Part shown: piece after piece, positions 10,380-19,597 of the stretch | Layout: every line of letters starts with the position of its first letter | How positions within the stretch are numbered: position 1 is the first letter of the stretch | Source: Shewanella sp. SNU WT4 | GTDB lineage: Bacteria > Pseudomonadota > Gammaproteobacteria > Enterobacterales > Shewanellaceae | NCBI RefSeq assembly: GCF_006494715.1 | Contig: NZ_CP041151.1 | Span: 806,001 to 870,000, forward strand | DNA length: 64,000 nt | Direction of reading: 5' to 3' | Program-made: the position numbers and the translations under genes | Notes under the pieces: generated by a model | The model's input: only the letters and a program-made list of their open reading frames with translations | Told to the model about the DNA's origin: nothing | The model's database searches: none

Positions 10380-12254
10380 ATGACAATCCAAATTCATGTC
10401 CCAGACATTGGTGCTGACGAAGTTGAAGTGACCGAGATTTTGGTCAGCGTTGGCGACAAAGTGGAAGCTGAGCAGTCTCTTATCTCTGTCGAAGGCGATA
10501 AAGCATCGATGGAAGTTCCGGCCTCTACTGGCGGTATCGTTAAATCTATTAAGATTGCGATTGGCGACAAAGTGACTACCGGTTCATTAATCATGGAATT
10601 TGACACAGAAGCGGGCGCCCAGCCTGTTGCTGCGCCAGCTCCAGCCGCTGTTGCCGCTCCTGCGGCAGCAGTGAGCACTGCACTGCAAGCGGTTAACGTG
10701 CCAGATATTGGCGGCGATGAAGTTGAAGTGACTGAAGTCTTGGTTAAAGTAGGCGACACAGTTGCTGCAGACCAAGCCATCATCAGTGTTGAAGGCGATA
10801 AAGCCTCAATGGAAGTACCAGCGCCATTTGGCGGTGTACTGAAAGAACTGAAAGTTGTTGTTGGTGACAAGGTCTCAACTGGCAGCTTAATCATGATGTT
10901 TGAAGTTGCAGGTAGCGCTCCAGTGGCAGCTCCTGCAGCCGTAGCGGCTCCTGTCGCTGCTGCAGCGCCATCGGTTCAAGATGTGATGGTGCCAGACATA
11001 GGTGGTGATGAAGTTGAAGTGACTGAAATCATGGTTAAAGTAGGCGACACTGTTGCTGCTGACCAGTCACTGATTAGCGTTGAAGGTGACAAGGCTTCTA
11101 TGGAAGTTCCTGCTCCTTTCGCTGGTACTGTGACCGCGATTAAGATTGCCCTGGGCGATAAAGTCTCTACTGGTTCACTGATCATGAGCTTTAGCGTAGC
11201 TGGCGCCGCGCCTGCAGCTCCTGCTCAAGTGGCAGCTCCTGTTGCAGCACCAGCCGTGCCTGTGCAAGCTGTTGCACCTGTAGCGCAAGCTGCTGTTGCT
11301 AGCGGTGAGTTCGTTAATAACGCCGCTTATGCACATGCATCACCAGTCATCCGCCGTATGGCCCGTGAGTTAGGTGTTAACTTAGCTAACGTTAAAGGTT
11401 CTGGTCGCAAGAATCGCATTGTTCGTGAAGACGTACAGGCTTATATCAAGGCTGCTATCAAGCTGGTTGAATCTGGCCAAGTGAGCGCTAAAGCGGCCAC
11501 AGGTGGTGAACTGGATCTGCTGCCTTGGCCAAAGGTTGATTTCAGCAAGTTTGGTGAAACTGAAATTAAAGCACTGTCACGCATCCAGAAGATTTCTGGC
11601 GCTAACCTGCACCGTAACTGGGTTAAAATCCCTCATGTTACTCAGTGGGATAACGCTGATATTACTGAACTGGAAGACTTCCGTAAGGCGCAAAATGCCG
11701 CTGAAGCGAAGAAGAATTCTGGCATGAAGATCACCCCACTGGTGTTCATCATGAAAGCGGTTGCTAAGGCGCTGGAAGCTCACCCAACCTTTAACTCGTC
11801 ACTGTCTGATGATGGCGCGAGCTTAATTCTGAAAAAATATGTCAACATTGGTATTGCCGTTGATACGCCAAATGGCTTAGTGGTACCTGTGTTCAAAGAC
11901 GTGAACAAGAAAGGCATTCACCAGTTATCTGAAGAGCTGATGGTTGTGTCTAAGAAAGCCCGTGACGGTAAGCTGACTGCTGCCGACATGCAAGGCGGTT
12001 GTTTCACTATTTCAAGCTTAGGCGGCATTGGCGGTACGGCATTTACGCCGATTGTTAACGCTCCTGAAGTGGGTATTTTGGGCGTATCTAAGTCTGAAAT
12101 TAAGCCAGTTTGGAATGGTAAAGAATTTGCTCCACGCTTAATGCTGCCACTGTCACTGTCTTACGATCACCGCGTGATCGATGGCGCTGAAGGTGCACGC
12201 TTTATTACCTTCTTGAATAACTGTTTATCAGATATTCGTACCCTGGTTTTATAA
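10380..12254 (+). CDS. aceF: AceF, dihydrolipoamide acetyltransferase (E2), three lipoyl domains
   Basis: E2 core of pyruvate dehydrogenase, transferring acetyl groups to CoA. The 624-residue protein has three tandem lipoyl domains, each with [10 protein letters not shown] (first lipoyl Lys at residue 41), joined by Ala-Pro-rich linkers. A peripheral-subunit-binding domain follows ([24 protein letters not shown]), then the catalytic domain ending in [12 protein letters not shown] with the active-site His and Asp. E. coli AceF also has three lipoyl domains. The start at 10380 ([11 protein letters not shown]) is preceded by AGAGGCAAG; a longer frame overlapping aceE was rejected. Confidence 0.97.
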   Translation: MTIQIHVPDIGADEVEVTEILVSVGDKVEAEQSLISVEGDKASMEVPASTGGIVKSIKIAIGDKVTTGSLIMEFDTEAGAQPVAAPAPAAVAAPAAAVSTALQAVNVPDIGGDEVEVTEVLVKVGDTVAADQAIISVEGDKASMEVPAPFGGVLKELKVVVGDKVSTGSLIMMFEVAGSAPVAAPAAVAAPVAAAAPSVQDVMVPDIGGDEVEVTEIMVKVGDTVAADQSLISVEGDKASMEVPAPFAGTVTAIKIALGDKVSTGSLIMSFSVAGAAPAAPAQVAAPVAAPAVPVQAVAPVAQAAVASGEFVNNAAYAHASPVIRRMARELGVNLANVKGSGRKNRIVREDVQAYIKAAIKLVESGQVSAKAATGGELDLLPWPKVDFSKFGETEIKALSRIQKISGANLHRNWVKIPHVTQWDNADITELEDFRKAQNAAEAKKNSGMKITPLVFIMKAVAKALEAHPTFNSSLSDDGASLILKKYVNIGIAVDTPNGLVVPVFKDVNKKGIHQLSEELMVVSKKARDGKLTAADMQGGCFTISSLGGIGGTAFTPIVNAPEVGILGVSKSEIKPVWNGKEFAPRLMLPLSLSYDHRVIDGAEGARFITFLNNCLSDIRTLVL

Positions 12255-12260
12255 AAGTTA

Positions 12261-12287
12261 AGGCTGCTGCTTAGCAGCAGCCTTTTT
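12261..12287 (+). terminator. Rho-independent terminator after aceF
   Basis: Perfect nine-base stem GGCTGCTGC / GCAGCAGCC with a TTA loop, then TTTTT. It separates aceF from lpd, so lpd probably also has its own promoter in the next 140 bp. Confidence 0.9.
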
Positions 12288-12431
12288 ATATAGCTTTTAA
12301 GTCAGTGATTGTTATCTGAGCTAAACACAGGTTAGAATCGGCCAAACTACAAGGACTTCGGTGTTCAATAGCCGGCTCTTAATCTGGAAGCGATAGTATC
12401 GCTAGCACTGATAAGAAATATAGAGGAAGAC

Positions 12432-13859
12432 ATGAGTAACGAAATTAAAACTCAGGTAGTGGTATTAGGCTCCGGCCCTGCCGGCTATTCAGCAGCATTT
12501 CGCGCCGCCGATCTTGGTTTAGAGACAGTGATCGTTGAACGCTTTAATACTTTAGGTGGCGTGTGCTTGAACGTGGGTTGTATCCCATCTAAAGCCTTAT
12601 TGCACGTAGCTAAAGTGATTGAAGAAGCGAAAGTAATGGCTTCTCACGGTGTCACTTTCGGTGAGCCACAAATCGATATCGAAAAACTGCGCGCTTATAA
12701 AGCTGGCGTAGTTGGCCAATTGACTGGCGGATTGGGCGGCATGTCCAAGATGCGTAAAGTGAATGTGGTTAATGGTGTTGGTCAATTTGTTGGCCCTAAC
12801 ACGATTGAAGTGACTGGCGCTGCAGGCGTAACTCGCATCAATTTCGATAACGCTATTATCGCTGCGGGTTCGCGTCCAATCGAATTACCTTTCATTCCTC
12901 ATGAAGACCCACGTATTTGGGATTCAACCGACGCCTTAGAACTGAAAGAAGTTCCTAAGAAAATGTTGGTAATGGGCGGCGGTATTATTGGTCTAGAAAT
13001 GGGCACAGTATACGCAAGCTTAGGCAGTGAAATCGACGTGGTTGAAATGTTCGACCAAGTGATCCCTGCTGCTGATAAAGATATCATCCGTATCTTTACC
13101 AAGAAGATTAAGCAGAAGTTTAATCTGATGCTGGAAACTAAAGTGACTGCGGTTGAAGCTCGCACTGATGGCATTTATGTCAGCATGGAAAGCAAAACCG
13201 GTCCATTAGAGCCAGTACGTTATGATGCCGTATTAGTGGCTATTGGTCGTACGCCAAATGGTAAGCTGATTGCCGCTGAAAAAGCTGGCGTGAATGTTGA
13301 TGAGCGTGGTTTCATCAATGTTGATAAGCAAATGCGCACTAACGTGCCGCACATTTTTGCTATCGGTGACATCGTTGGTCAACCTATGTTGGCTCACAAA
13401 GGTGTGCATGAAGGCCATGTGGCTGCTGAAGTAATTTCTGGTCTGAAGCATTTCTTCGACCCTAAAGTAATCCCATCGATTGCTTATACTGACCCAGAAG
13501 TCGCTTGGGTAGGTGTAACTGAGAAAGAAGCTAAAGCACAAGGCTTGTCATACGAAGTATCGACTTTCCCATGGGCTGCCAGTGGCCGCGCTATCGCATC
13601 TGATGCGAGCGACGGTATGACTAAGCTGATTTTTGATAAAGATACCCATCGCATTATTGGTGGCGCCATTGTTGGTGTTAACGGCGGTGAGTTGTTAGGT
13701 GAAATTGGCTTAGCCATTGAAATGGGTTGTGATGCTGAAGATTTAGCATTAACCATCCATGCTCACCCAACCTTACATGAATCTGTTGGTCTGTGCGCCG
13801 AAGTGTACGAAGGTTCTATCACTGATTTGCCAAACCCAAAGGCAAAAAAGAGAAAATAA
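12432..13859 (+). CDS. lpdA: LpdA, dihydrolipoamide dehydrogenase (E3)
   Basis: Flavoenzyme that reoxidises dihydrolipoamide in the pyruvate and 2-oxoglutarate dehydrogenase complexes and the glycine cleavage system. The 475-residue protein has the FAD dinucleotide motif GSGPAGYSAAFRAADLG, the redox disulfide CLNVGC, the NAD motif GGGIIGLEMG, AIGDIVGQPMLAH, and the C-terminal HAHPTLHE catalytic His-Glu pair. GAGGAAGAC precedes the ATG. It lies 177 bp after aceF behind a terminator, as in E. coli. Confidence 0.97.
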   Translation: MSNEIKTQVVVLGSGPAGYSAAFRAADLGLETVIVERFNTLGGVCLNVGCIPSKALLHVAKVIEEAKVMASHGVTFGEPQIDIEKLRAYKAGVVGQLTGGLGGMSKMRKVNVVNGVGQFVGPNTIEVTGAAGVTRINFDNAIIAAGSRPIELPFIPHEDPRIWDSTDALELKEVPKKMLVMGGGIIGLEMGTVYASLGSEIDVVEMFDQVIPAADKDIIRIFTKKIKQKFNLMLETKVTAVEARTDGIYVSMESKTGPLEPVRYDAVLVAIGRTPNGKLIAAEKAGVNVDERGFINVDKQMRTNVPHIFAIGDIVGQPMLAHKGVHEGHVAAEVISGLKHFFDPKVIPSIAYTDPEVAWVGVTEKEAKAQGLSYEVSTFPWAASGRAIASDASDGMTKLIFDKDTHRIIGGAIVGVNGGELLGEIGLAIEMGCDAEDLALTIHAHPTLHESVGLCAEVYEGSITDLPNPKAKKRK

Positions 13860-13877
13860 GCCTTAAGGCTTAAAACT

Positions 13878-13902
13878 AAAAGCGCCCTAGTGGCGCTTTT
13901 TT
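13878..13902 (+). terminator. Rho-independent terminator of lpdA
   Basis: Nine-base stem AAAAGCGCC / GGCGCTTTT, five-base loop, T-rich 3' end. Confidence 0.88.
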
Positions 13903-14016
13903 GTTGTTAAAATTTCAAGCAAATTTACAACAATAAACACTAATTCAATGTGTTGCCTTGCGCTTCTTGCTAGAATCATTGCCAATATGACATCTGTGTC
14001 GCTATGGAGCTTGGTG

Positions 14017-16233
14017 ATGGTGCGAACCCTTTTACTTTGGTGCAGTCTGACGTTGCCCTTTATGGCGCTGGCTGATGATGGCAAGCGGCCGACTGTGGGG
14101 TTAGTGCTCAGTGGTGGCGGCGCCAAAGGGGCGGCGCACATTGGCGTGCTTAAAGTACTCGAAGCCAATAAAATCCCGGTAGATTATGTGGCCGGCACCA
14201 GTATCGGCGCCTTTGTTGGTGGCATGTATGCCTTAGGCTATAGCGTGATGGAAATCGAAGCCATTATGCTTAATACCGACTGGGCGGCAGGCTATTCAGA
14301 CACTATCGCTCGCCAAGATTTAAGTTATCGCGATAAGCAGCAGCGCGATGAATATAATATCCCACTCGACTTAGGCTACAGTGATGGCCGCATGAAATCT
14401 CCCCGCGGTTTACTCAATGGCCAAACCATGGCGTTACTGCTGCAAGATGCCGCAGGCCTAGTGCAGAATTTTGATAGTTTTGATGATTTATCCATTCCTT
14501 ATCGAGCGGTCACAACCAATCTCATCACCAGTGAAGCTTATGTGCTGGGCTCAGGCAATATAGTGACAGCCATGCAAGCGTCGGCCACTGTGCCTGGCGC
14601 TTTGTTGCCGGTTGAACTTGATGGCATGCTGCTGGTGGATGGCGGTATTGCCAACAACATGCCGGTGGATGTGGTCAAAGCCATGGGCGCCGATATAGTG
14701 ATAGCCGTTGATATCGGTTCATCCTTGATGACTAAAGAGCAGCTCACAGGCACTATTTCAGTGTTAAATCAGTTATCGACCATCTTGACTAACGCCAGCA
14801 CTGAAAAGCAAAAGTTACTACTGACAGATAAAGATATTCTTATTCGCCCCGATGTTGGCGATATGAGTACCACAGATTTTACTATCATGCCCCAAGTCTT
14901 GCCTTTAGGCATAAATGCTGCCATGGCGCAGATAGATAAGCTGCAAACACTGAGCCTTGATGATGCCAGTTGGCAAGCTTATACCAATCATAAAGCAGTG
15001 GTGCGAGAACAGTGGGTTGATGAACTGAAAGCGCCGCTGATAGCCGTAAAGCTTAATAATCAATCCAATGTGAGCGATGCCATTATTTATGATTCCTTAG
15101 GCATAGGCGCGGGCGCTCTGGTTAATAAAGATGAGTTAGATGCCGGTATTAATCGAATTTACTCCCTCGATTTATTTGAGCGGGTTGATGCTGAGTTTTT
15201 AGATACCCCGCAAGGTCGGGTGTTAGTAGTAACTACTAAGTCTAAGTCCTGGGGGCCAGATTATTTTCAGTTAGGGCTTAACTGGGAAGATGACTTTACA
15301 TTGGAATCGGCCTTTAGTTTTGATTTTGCCTATCAAATGACAGGCCTTAATGAGCTTGGCGGCAGTTGGCGCAACGAGCTGCAATTTGGTTCTGAAAAGC
15401 TATTTGCTACTGAGTTTTATCAGCCCCTTGATAATGATCGTTTGTTTTACGCAAGAGCCCGCGCTCAGTATCAAATTGAAAATTTAGATTTGTTTGATGC
15501 TAATCGCTTGCTGCTGGCACTGACTAAAAACACCTATCGAATCGACTTAGGCCTTGGGTATAACTTCAGTACTCCCGGGAGGATTGAGTTTGGATTTACC
15601 GGTGATGCGGGTGATTTATCGCAAGAGATGTATTTTGAAAATCAATTAGATTTCAATAGTTATGGCGCTTATGTGCTGCTCGGCTATGACACCTTAGATA
15701 GCATAAGTTTTCCGACTTCAGGCAATCGCGTTAATCTTAATGTGTATTGGCGTAAAGAGAAGCTTGATCTCATAGGGAATCAATCCCATGGAAATTCGCT
15801 GCAAGTTGAGTTTGATTGGAAAGGCGCCTTAAGTGTCGGTAATCATGCTTTTGTGGGTAAGTTTGCGGCAGCAACTGTGGATAGTGAAGGCGTTTACACG
15901 CTGCAATTGTCTGAGCTTGGAGGATTTTTAAATCTCTCTGGTTATCATAGAGATGCGTTAATCGGGCCGCATAAGTTATTTGGCGCCATGATTTATCAGT
16001 ATGATTTAGGTCGCGATATGCTGGGGATGGATGCTTTCCCCTTGTATTTGGGCTTAAGCGCTGAGGCCGGTAATGTATGGGTACAACGAGATGCCGTCAG
16101 TTTTAATGATTTAATCTATGGCAGCAGCCTTTATTTAGGCACAGATACCGCGCTCGGCCCAGCAGCACTTGGGTTTGGCGTGACAGATACTGGGCAGCGC
16201 TCCTTATATATTTTCGTGGGTAAAAACTTCTAA
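14017..16233 (+). CDS. Patatin-like phospholipase fused to a surface-antigen beta-barrel (type Vd, PlpD-like)
   Basis: Predicted exported lipase with its own outer-membrane translocator. The start MVRTLLLWCSLTLPFMALA has GGAG seven bases upstream and gives a Sec signal peptide; in-frame ATGs further upstream lack this. Residues about 28-220 form the patatin domain: oxyanion loop GGGAKG, nucleophile elbow GTSIG, and the catalytic DGG. A POTRA-like linker follows, then a C-terminal Omp85-type 16-strand barrel ending in an aromatic residue (FVGKNF). The 738-residue length is close to Pseudomonas PlpD. Whether the patatin domain is released or stays on the cell surface cannot be told from sequence. 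Confidence 0.88.
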   Translation: MVRTLLLWCSLTLPFMALADDGKRPTVGLVLSGGGAKGAAHIGVLKVLEANKIPVDYVAGTSIGAFVGGMYALGYSVMEIEAIMLNTDWAAGYSDTIARQDLSYRDKQQRDEYNIPLDLGYSDGRMKSPRGLLNGQTMALLLQDAAGLVQNFDSFDDLSIPYRAVTTNLITSEAYVLGSGNIVTAMQASATVPGALLPVELDGMLLVDGGIANNMPVDVVKAMGADIVIAVDIGSSLMTKEQLTGTISVLNQLSTILTNASTEKQKLLLTDKDILIRPDVGDMSTTDFTIMPQVLPLGINAAMAQIDKLQTLSLDDASWQAYTNHKAVVREQWVDELKAPLIAVKLNNQSNVSDAIIYDSLGIGAGALVNKDELDAGINRIYSLDLFERVDAEFLDTPQGRVLVVTTKSKSWGPDYFQLGLNWEDDFTLESAFSFDFAYQMTGLNELGGSWRNELQFGSEKLFATEFYQPLDNDRLFYARARAQYQIENLDLFDANRLLLALTKNTYRIDLGLGYNFSTPGRIEFGFTGDAGDLSQEMYFENQLDFNSYGAYVLLGYDTLDSISFPTSGNRVNLNVYWRKEKLDLIGNQSHGNSLQVEFDWKGALSVGNHAFVGKFAAATVDSEGVYTLQLSELGGFLNLSGYHRDALIGPHKLFGAMIYQYDLGRDMLGMDAFPLYLGLSAEAGNVWVQRDAVSFNDLIYGSSLYLGTDTALGPAALGFGVTDTGQRSLYIFVGKNF

Positions 16234-16379
16234 GTTTATCAATGGCGAGCTTAATAACGACCTTAAACACAGCCATGATTGAGGTCGCAATAGTCGTTTA
16301 CAAATTCAGCACTCGCTAGTCACACGCAGCGTAATAAGCTAAATTGTTGACACATTGAAGTTTAAGCCAAGGAATAATA

Positions 16380-18440
16380 ATGAATAAAGTAAGCTCCTTA
16401 GCCTTAGGGATAGCATTAACCTTAGGGCTCGCCGCATGCAGCCATAGTGACAAGTCTGCGACTAGCCAAGCGCCAACTATCCCAGCGGTTTCTGGCATAG
16501 AAACCAAGAATTTTGACCCTGCCGTGCGCCATCAAGATGACTTCTATTATTCAGTCAATGGCTTGTGGTTAGCTAACACCCCAATTCCTGCCGATCAATC
16601 TAACTATGGCGCTTTCTCTGTGCTGTATGATGAAAGCCAGCAAGCTCTCAGGCTGATTATCGAGCAAGCGGCCGCCAATAAAGGGGCAAAGGCTGGCACT
16701 AATCAGCAAAAGATTGGCGATTTTTATAACAGCTACATGAATACTCAGCTACTTGATGAGTTAGGTGCTAGCCCTATTCAGCCGCTGTTAAGTGATATTG
16801 CTAAGGCTAAAACCCATGATGAACTCGCCGCCGTTATGGGCAAGTTGCTGATCAATGGCGCCAGCATTCCTATGGGCTTTTATGTCAATAATGATGCTAA
16901 AAATTCCAGCGAATATGCCGTCTATTTAGGTCAGTCTGGGCTTACTTTGCCTGATAGAGATTACTATTTAAAAAATGAACCTAAGTTTGTAGCGAGCCGC
17001 GAAGCCTTAGCTAAATACGTGACTGAAGTGATGACTGAGGCGGGTTATAGCGCGCCTGAGCGCGCCGCGCAAAGTGTGGCCGTGATTGAAAACTTTATTG
17101 CTGAGCATCAATGGAGCCGCACTGAATCACGCGATGCCAACAAGCGTTACAACAAGATGAGTATGGAAAAGCTGCAAACCTTACTTGGTAGTTTTGATGT
17201 CAGCGCTTTTAATCAGGCCGTTGGGCTAGAAGGTAAAACCGCGGATATTATCGTGTCGCAGCCGTCTTATTTTGAGGCCTTAGGTAAGAAGTTTAAAACT
17301 CTGCCGCTACGCATGTGGCAAGACTATTTAGCTTTCCATTTAGTGGATAATTACGCTGAGCTGCTGAGTGGCCAGTTTGTGGATTTGCACTTTGGCTTTC
17401 ACGGTCAAACCTTGCAAGGCATAGAAGCGCAAAAGCCGCGCTGGAAGAAGGCGGTGGATGCGGCCGATGGCGTGATTGGTGAAATGATCGGGGAAGAGTA
17501 CGTTAAAGCTAACTTCAAGCCAGAAGCTAAAGCACGCATGGAGGTGATGATCCAAAACCTGATTAAGGCCTTTGAAGTCAGCATTAATGAGCTTGAATGG
17601 ATGAGCGCTGCCACTAAGTTGGAAGCGCAGGACAAGTTATCTAAATTTACTTACAAAATTGGTTATCCAGATAAGTGGCGCGATTACAGTGAATTAAGCT
17701 TGGCGGCCGACGATCTGGTTGGTAACTATGAGCGTTATAGCCAGTTTGAATACGCGCAGATGATAGCTAAGTTAGGTAAGCCCATCGATCGCACTGAGTG
17801 GCATATGACGCCGCAAACGGTGAACGCCTATTTTAACCCTGTGATGAATGAAATCGTGTTTCCTGCCGCGATTTTGCAACCGCCGTTCTTTAACATGGCA
17901 GCCGATGATGCGGTTAACTATGGCGGCATCGGCGCTGTGATTGGCCATGAAATCAGCCATGGTTTTGATGACCAAGGCTCTAAGTACGATGGCAATGGCA
18001 ACCTACGCAACTGGTGGACAGAGCAAGATAAGCAAGAGTTTACCGCGCGCGCTAAGCAACTGGCAGAGCAGTACAGTCAGTATGAAGCGCTGCCAGGCAA
18101 ATTCGTTAATGGCGAAATGACCTTAGGCGAGAATATTGGCGATCTAGGTGGCTTAACTGTGGCCATGCGCGCTTATCAAATGAGTCTTAATGGTAAGCCA
18201 TCGCCTGTGCTTGATGGTTTAAGCGGTGAGCAGCGCTTATTTGTGGGTTGGTCACAAGTGTGGCGCCGCAATTATCGCGATGAAGAAATGGGACGACGCT
18301 TATTAACCGATGTTCATTCCCCTAGTCATTATCGCGCCATGGGCACGCCAAAAAACATTGCTGAATTTTATCAGGCGTTTGATGTTAAAGAGGGCGATAA
18401 GATGTATTTAGCGCCTGAGCAAAGAGTCAAAATTTGGTAA
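16380..18440 (+). CDS. M13-family zinc metallopeptidase, lipoprotein (PepO/neprilysin-like)
   Basis: Exported oligopeptidase of the neprilysin family. The N-terminus is a lipoprotein signal with lipobox LAAC near residue 20, so it should be anchored in the periplasm or outer membrane. The N-terminal M13 domain is followed by the catalytic part: NAYFNP substrate-binding motif, HEISH zinc motif within GAVIGHEISHGFDDQG, the third ligand in ENIGDLGG, and the C-terminal end KIW. At 686 residues it has the usual family length. AAGGA precedes the ATG. It ends before a strong bidirectional terminator. Confidence 0.95.
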   Translation: MNKVSSLALGIALTLGLAACSHSDKSATSQAPTIPAVSGIETKNFDPAVRHQDDFYYSVNGLWLANTPIPADQSNYGAFSVLYDESQQALRLIIEQAAANKGAKAGTNQQKIGDFYNSYMNTQLLDELGASPIQPLLSDIAKAKTHDELAAVMGKLLINGASIPMGFYVNNDAKNSSEYAVYLGQSGLTLPDRDYYLKNEPKFVASREALAKYVTEVMTEAGYSAPERAAQSVAVIENFIAEHQWSRTESRDANKRYNKMSMEKLQTLLGSFDVSAFNQAVGLEGKTADIIVSQPSYFEALGKKFKTLPLRMWQDYLAFHLVDNYAELLSGQFVDLHFGFHGQTLQGIEAQKPRWKKAVDAADGVIGEMIGEEYVKANFKPEAKARMEVMIQNLIKAFEVSINELEWMSAATKLEAQDKLSKFTYKIGYPDKWRDYSELSLAADDLVGNYERYSQFEYAQMIAKLGKPIDRTEWHMTPQTVNAYFNPVMNEIVFPAAILQPPFFNMAADDAVNYGGIGAVIGHEISHGFDDQGSKYDGNGNLRNWWTEQDKQEFTARAKQLAEQYSQYEALPGKFVNGEMTLGENIGDLGGLTVAMRAYQMSLNGKPSPVLDGLSGEQRLFVGWSQVWRRNYRDEEMGRRLLTDVHSPSHYRAMGTPKNIAEFYQAFDVKEGDKMYLAPEQRVKIW

Positions 18441-18472
18441 GCGCGTTCAAGTGAACTAAATAAGTAAAAATG

Positions 18473-18503
18473 ATTAAGCCAGGCACTGCCTGGCTTAATT
18501 TTT
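18473..18503. terminator. Bidirectional terminator between the M13 peptidase and the HAD gene
   Basis: Perfect twelve-base stem ATTAAGCCAGGC / GCCTGGCTTAAT with a three-base loop and T-run on the plus side; it lies between convergent genes. Confidence 0.9.
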
Positions 18504-18537
18504 GGCTGCAATTAAATGGTGATGATTATCGGGGGCG

Positions 18538-19251
18538 TTAATGGCTGTGTTGCCGGGCGTCTTGCTTAAGGCTCGTCTCGCACCAGCTTTGCTCACATAA
18601 ACTATCGAGTAACTTAGGCAGTTCCAGCAAACTTTGGCGCTGATAATGACTGGCGCCAAAACCTTTATCTTGCGCTTGCTCTAACGCTGGGATCACTAAG
18701 GTTTGCATGCCAGCAGCGCGCGCCGCTATCATGCCATTGACTGAATCTTCCACGGCTAAACATAAATTGGGCGCGACGCTTAAGGCGTATGCGCAATTAA
18801 GATACACCTCAGGGTGCGGCTTACCGTACGCTAAGCCTTCGGCGCTACAAGTGGCAGCAAAATAGTGGCCTAAATTAAGGCGCGTCATCACGGCATCTAA
18901 AATAGAGCGCGGTGACGATGTTGCTAACCCAATTTTTAGCGCTAATTGCTGACAATGTTTAAGCGCGGCTTCAACGCCGGTTAAGGCTTCGCCCGATTCC
19001 AGAATAAAATCCACTAAGCGCTGACTAATGTAATCGGTGACTTGCTGCTTGTTAGCATTAGGCCAAGGCTTACGTTGATACCAGTATTCCACCACTTGAT
19101 CGACCCTAAGGCCTGTGGTGGTGATGACATCACTTAGGCTGAGATTAAGACCCACGGCCGCAAAGGCGGCTATTTCTGCTTGTTGCCACTGAGGCTCTGA
19201 ATCTATCAGTACGCCATCCATATCAAAAATTATTGCTTTAATTGCCGCCAT
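18538..19251 (-). CDS. HAD-superfamily sugar phosphatase, HxpB/YniC-like
   Basis: Subfamily IA haloacid dehalogenase-like hydrolase, 237 residues. Motif I is FDMDGVLIDSEP with nucleophile and general-acid Asp; motif II is TSSPRSI; motif III/IV are KPHPEVYL and EDSVNGMIAA. The N-terminal region (TGLRVDQVVEYWYQRKPW) closely resembles E. coli YniC/HxpB, a hexitol and 2-deoxyglucose-6-phosphate phosphatase, so a sugar-phosphate substrate is likely but unproven. It is a single gene divergent from acnB. Confidence 0.9.
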   Translation of the reverse strand: MAAIKAIIFDMDGVLIDSEPQWQQAEIAAFAAVGLNLSLSDVITTTGLRVDQVVEYWYQRKPWPNANKQQVTDYISQRLVDFILESGEALTGVEAALKHCQQLALKIGLATSSPRSILDAVMTRLNLGHYFAATCSAEGLAYGKPHPEVYLNCAYALSVAPNLCLAVEDSVNGMIAARAAGMQTLVIPALEQAQDKGFGASHYQRQSLLELPKLLDSLCEQSWCETSLKQDARQHSH

Positions 19252-19597
19252 CCTCAGGCTTCTCCTATGATTTACGCGCTCTACACTATCGTCTAATTCC
19301 CTAACTCATTAGTAAAATTTACACTGATTAGTGTTAAATGATGCAGATTAGTTGTTGCTAGTTGTGAGCTAATGCATAGTTTTGTAAAGCTGTAGTATAC
19401 TGGCAAGCGGAAATGCGTGGTAAAGGTATCATGCCGCTTGAGCGAGTGAGTCGTAACAGCCTAGTAGCAGAATACCACCAAGGAACCCGTCGGACTGCGA
19501 CTTCGACCCTGAAGCCCAGCAGTATCGAGTGATACCCACATAAAGTGCTAGAGTGCATGGTGTGGTATTAGAACGCCTAACAAAGAGGAATGTTGCC
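19252..19597 (+). promoter_or_regulatory. acnB upstream region (346 bp)
   Basis: A TATACT -10 candidate at 19396-19401 with a poor -35 (TGCATA, 17-bp spacer) would give an acnB leader of about 190 nt. A small hairpin (GTATC-GAGT-GATAC) lies at 19522-19535. A 39-codon open frame starts at 19411 in the leader, but its ribosome site is badly spaced and I do not call it. Confidence 0.35.

Noticed and set aside
10394..11185. Long minus-strand open frames across aceF
   Set aside because: They mirror the repeated lipoyl domains of aceF in the opposite frame, with Ser/Thr-rich repetitive composition and no ribosome site.
19411..19530. Short open frame (about 39 codons) in the acnB leader
   Set aside because: The ribosome site is too close to the ATG, the composition is not protein-like, and leader structure alone explains the region.
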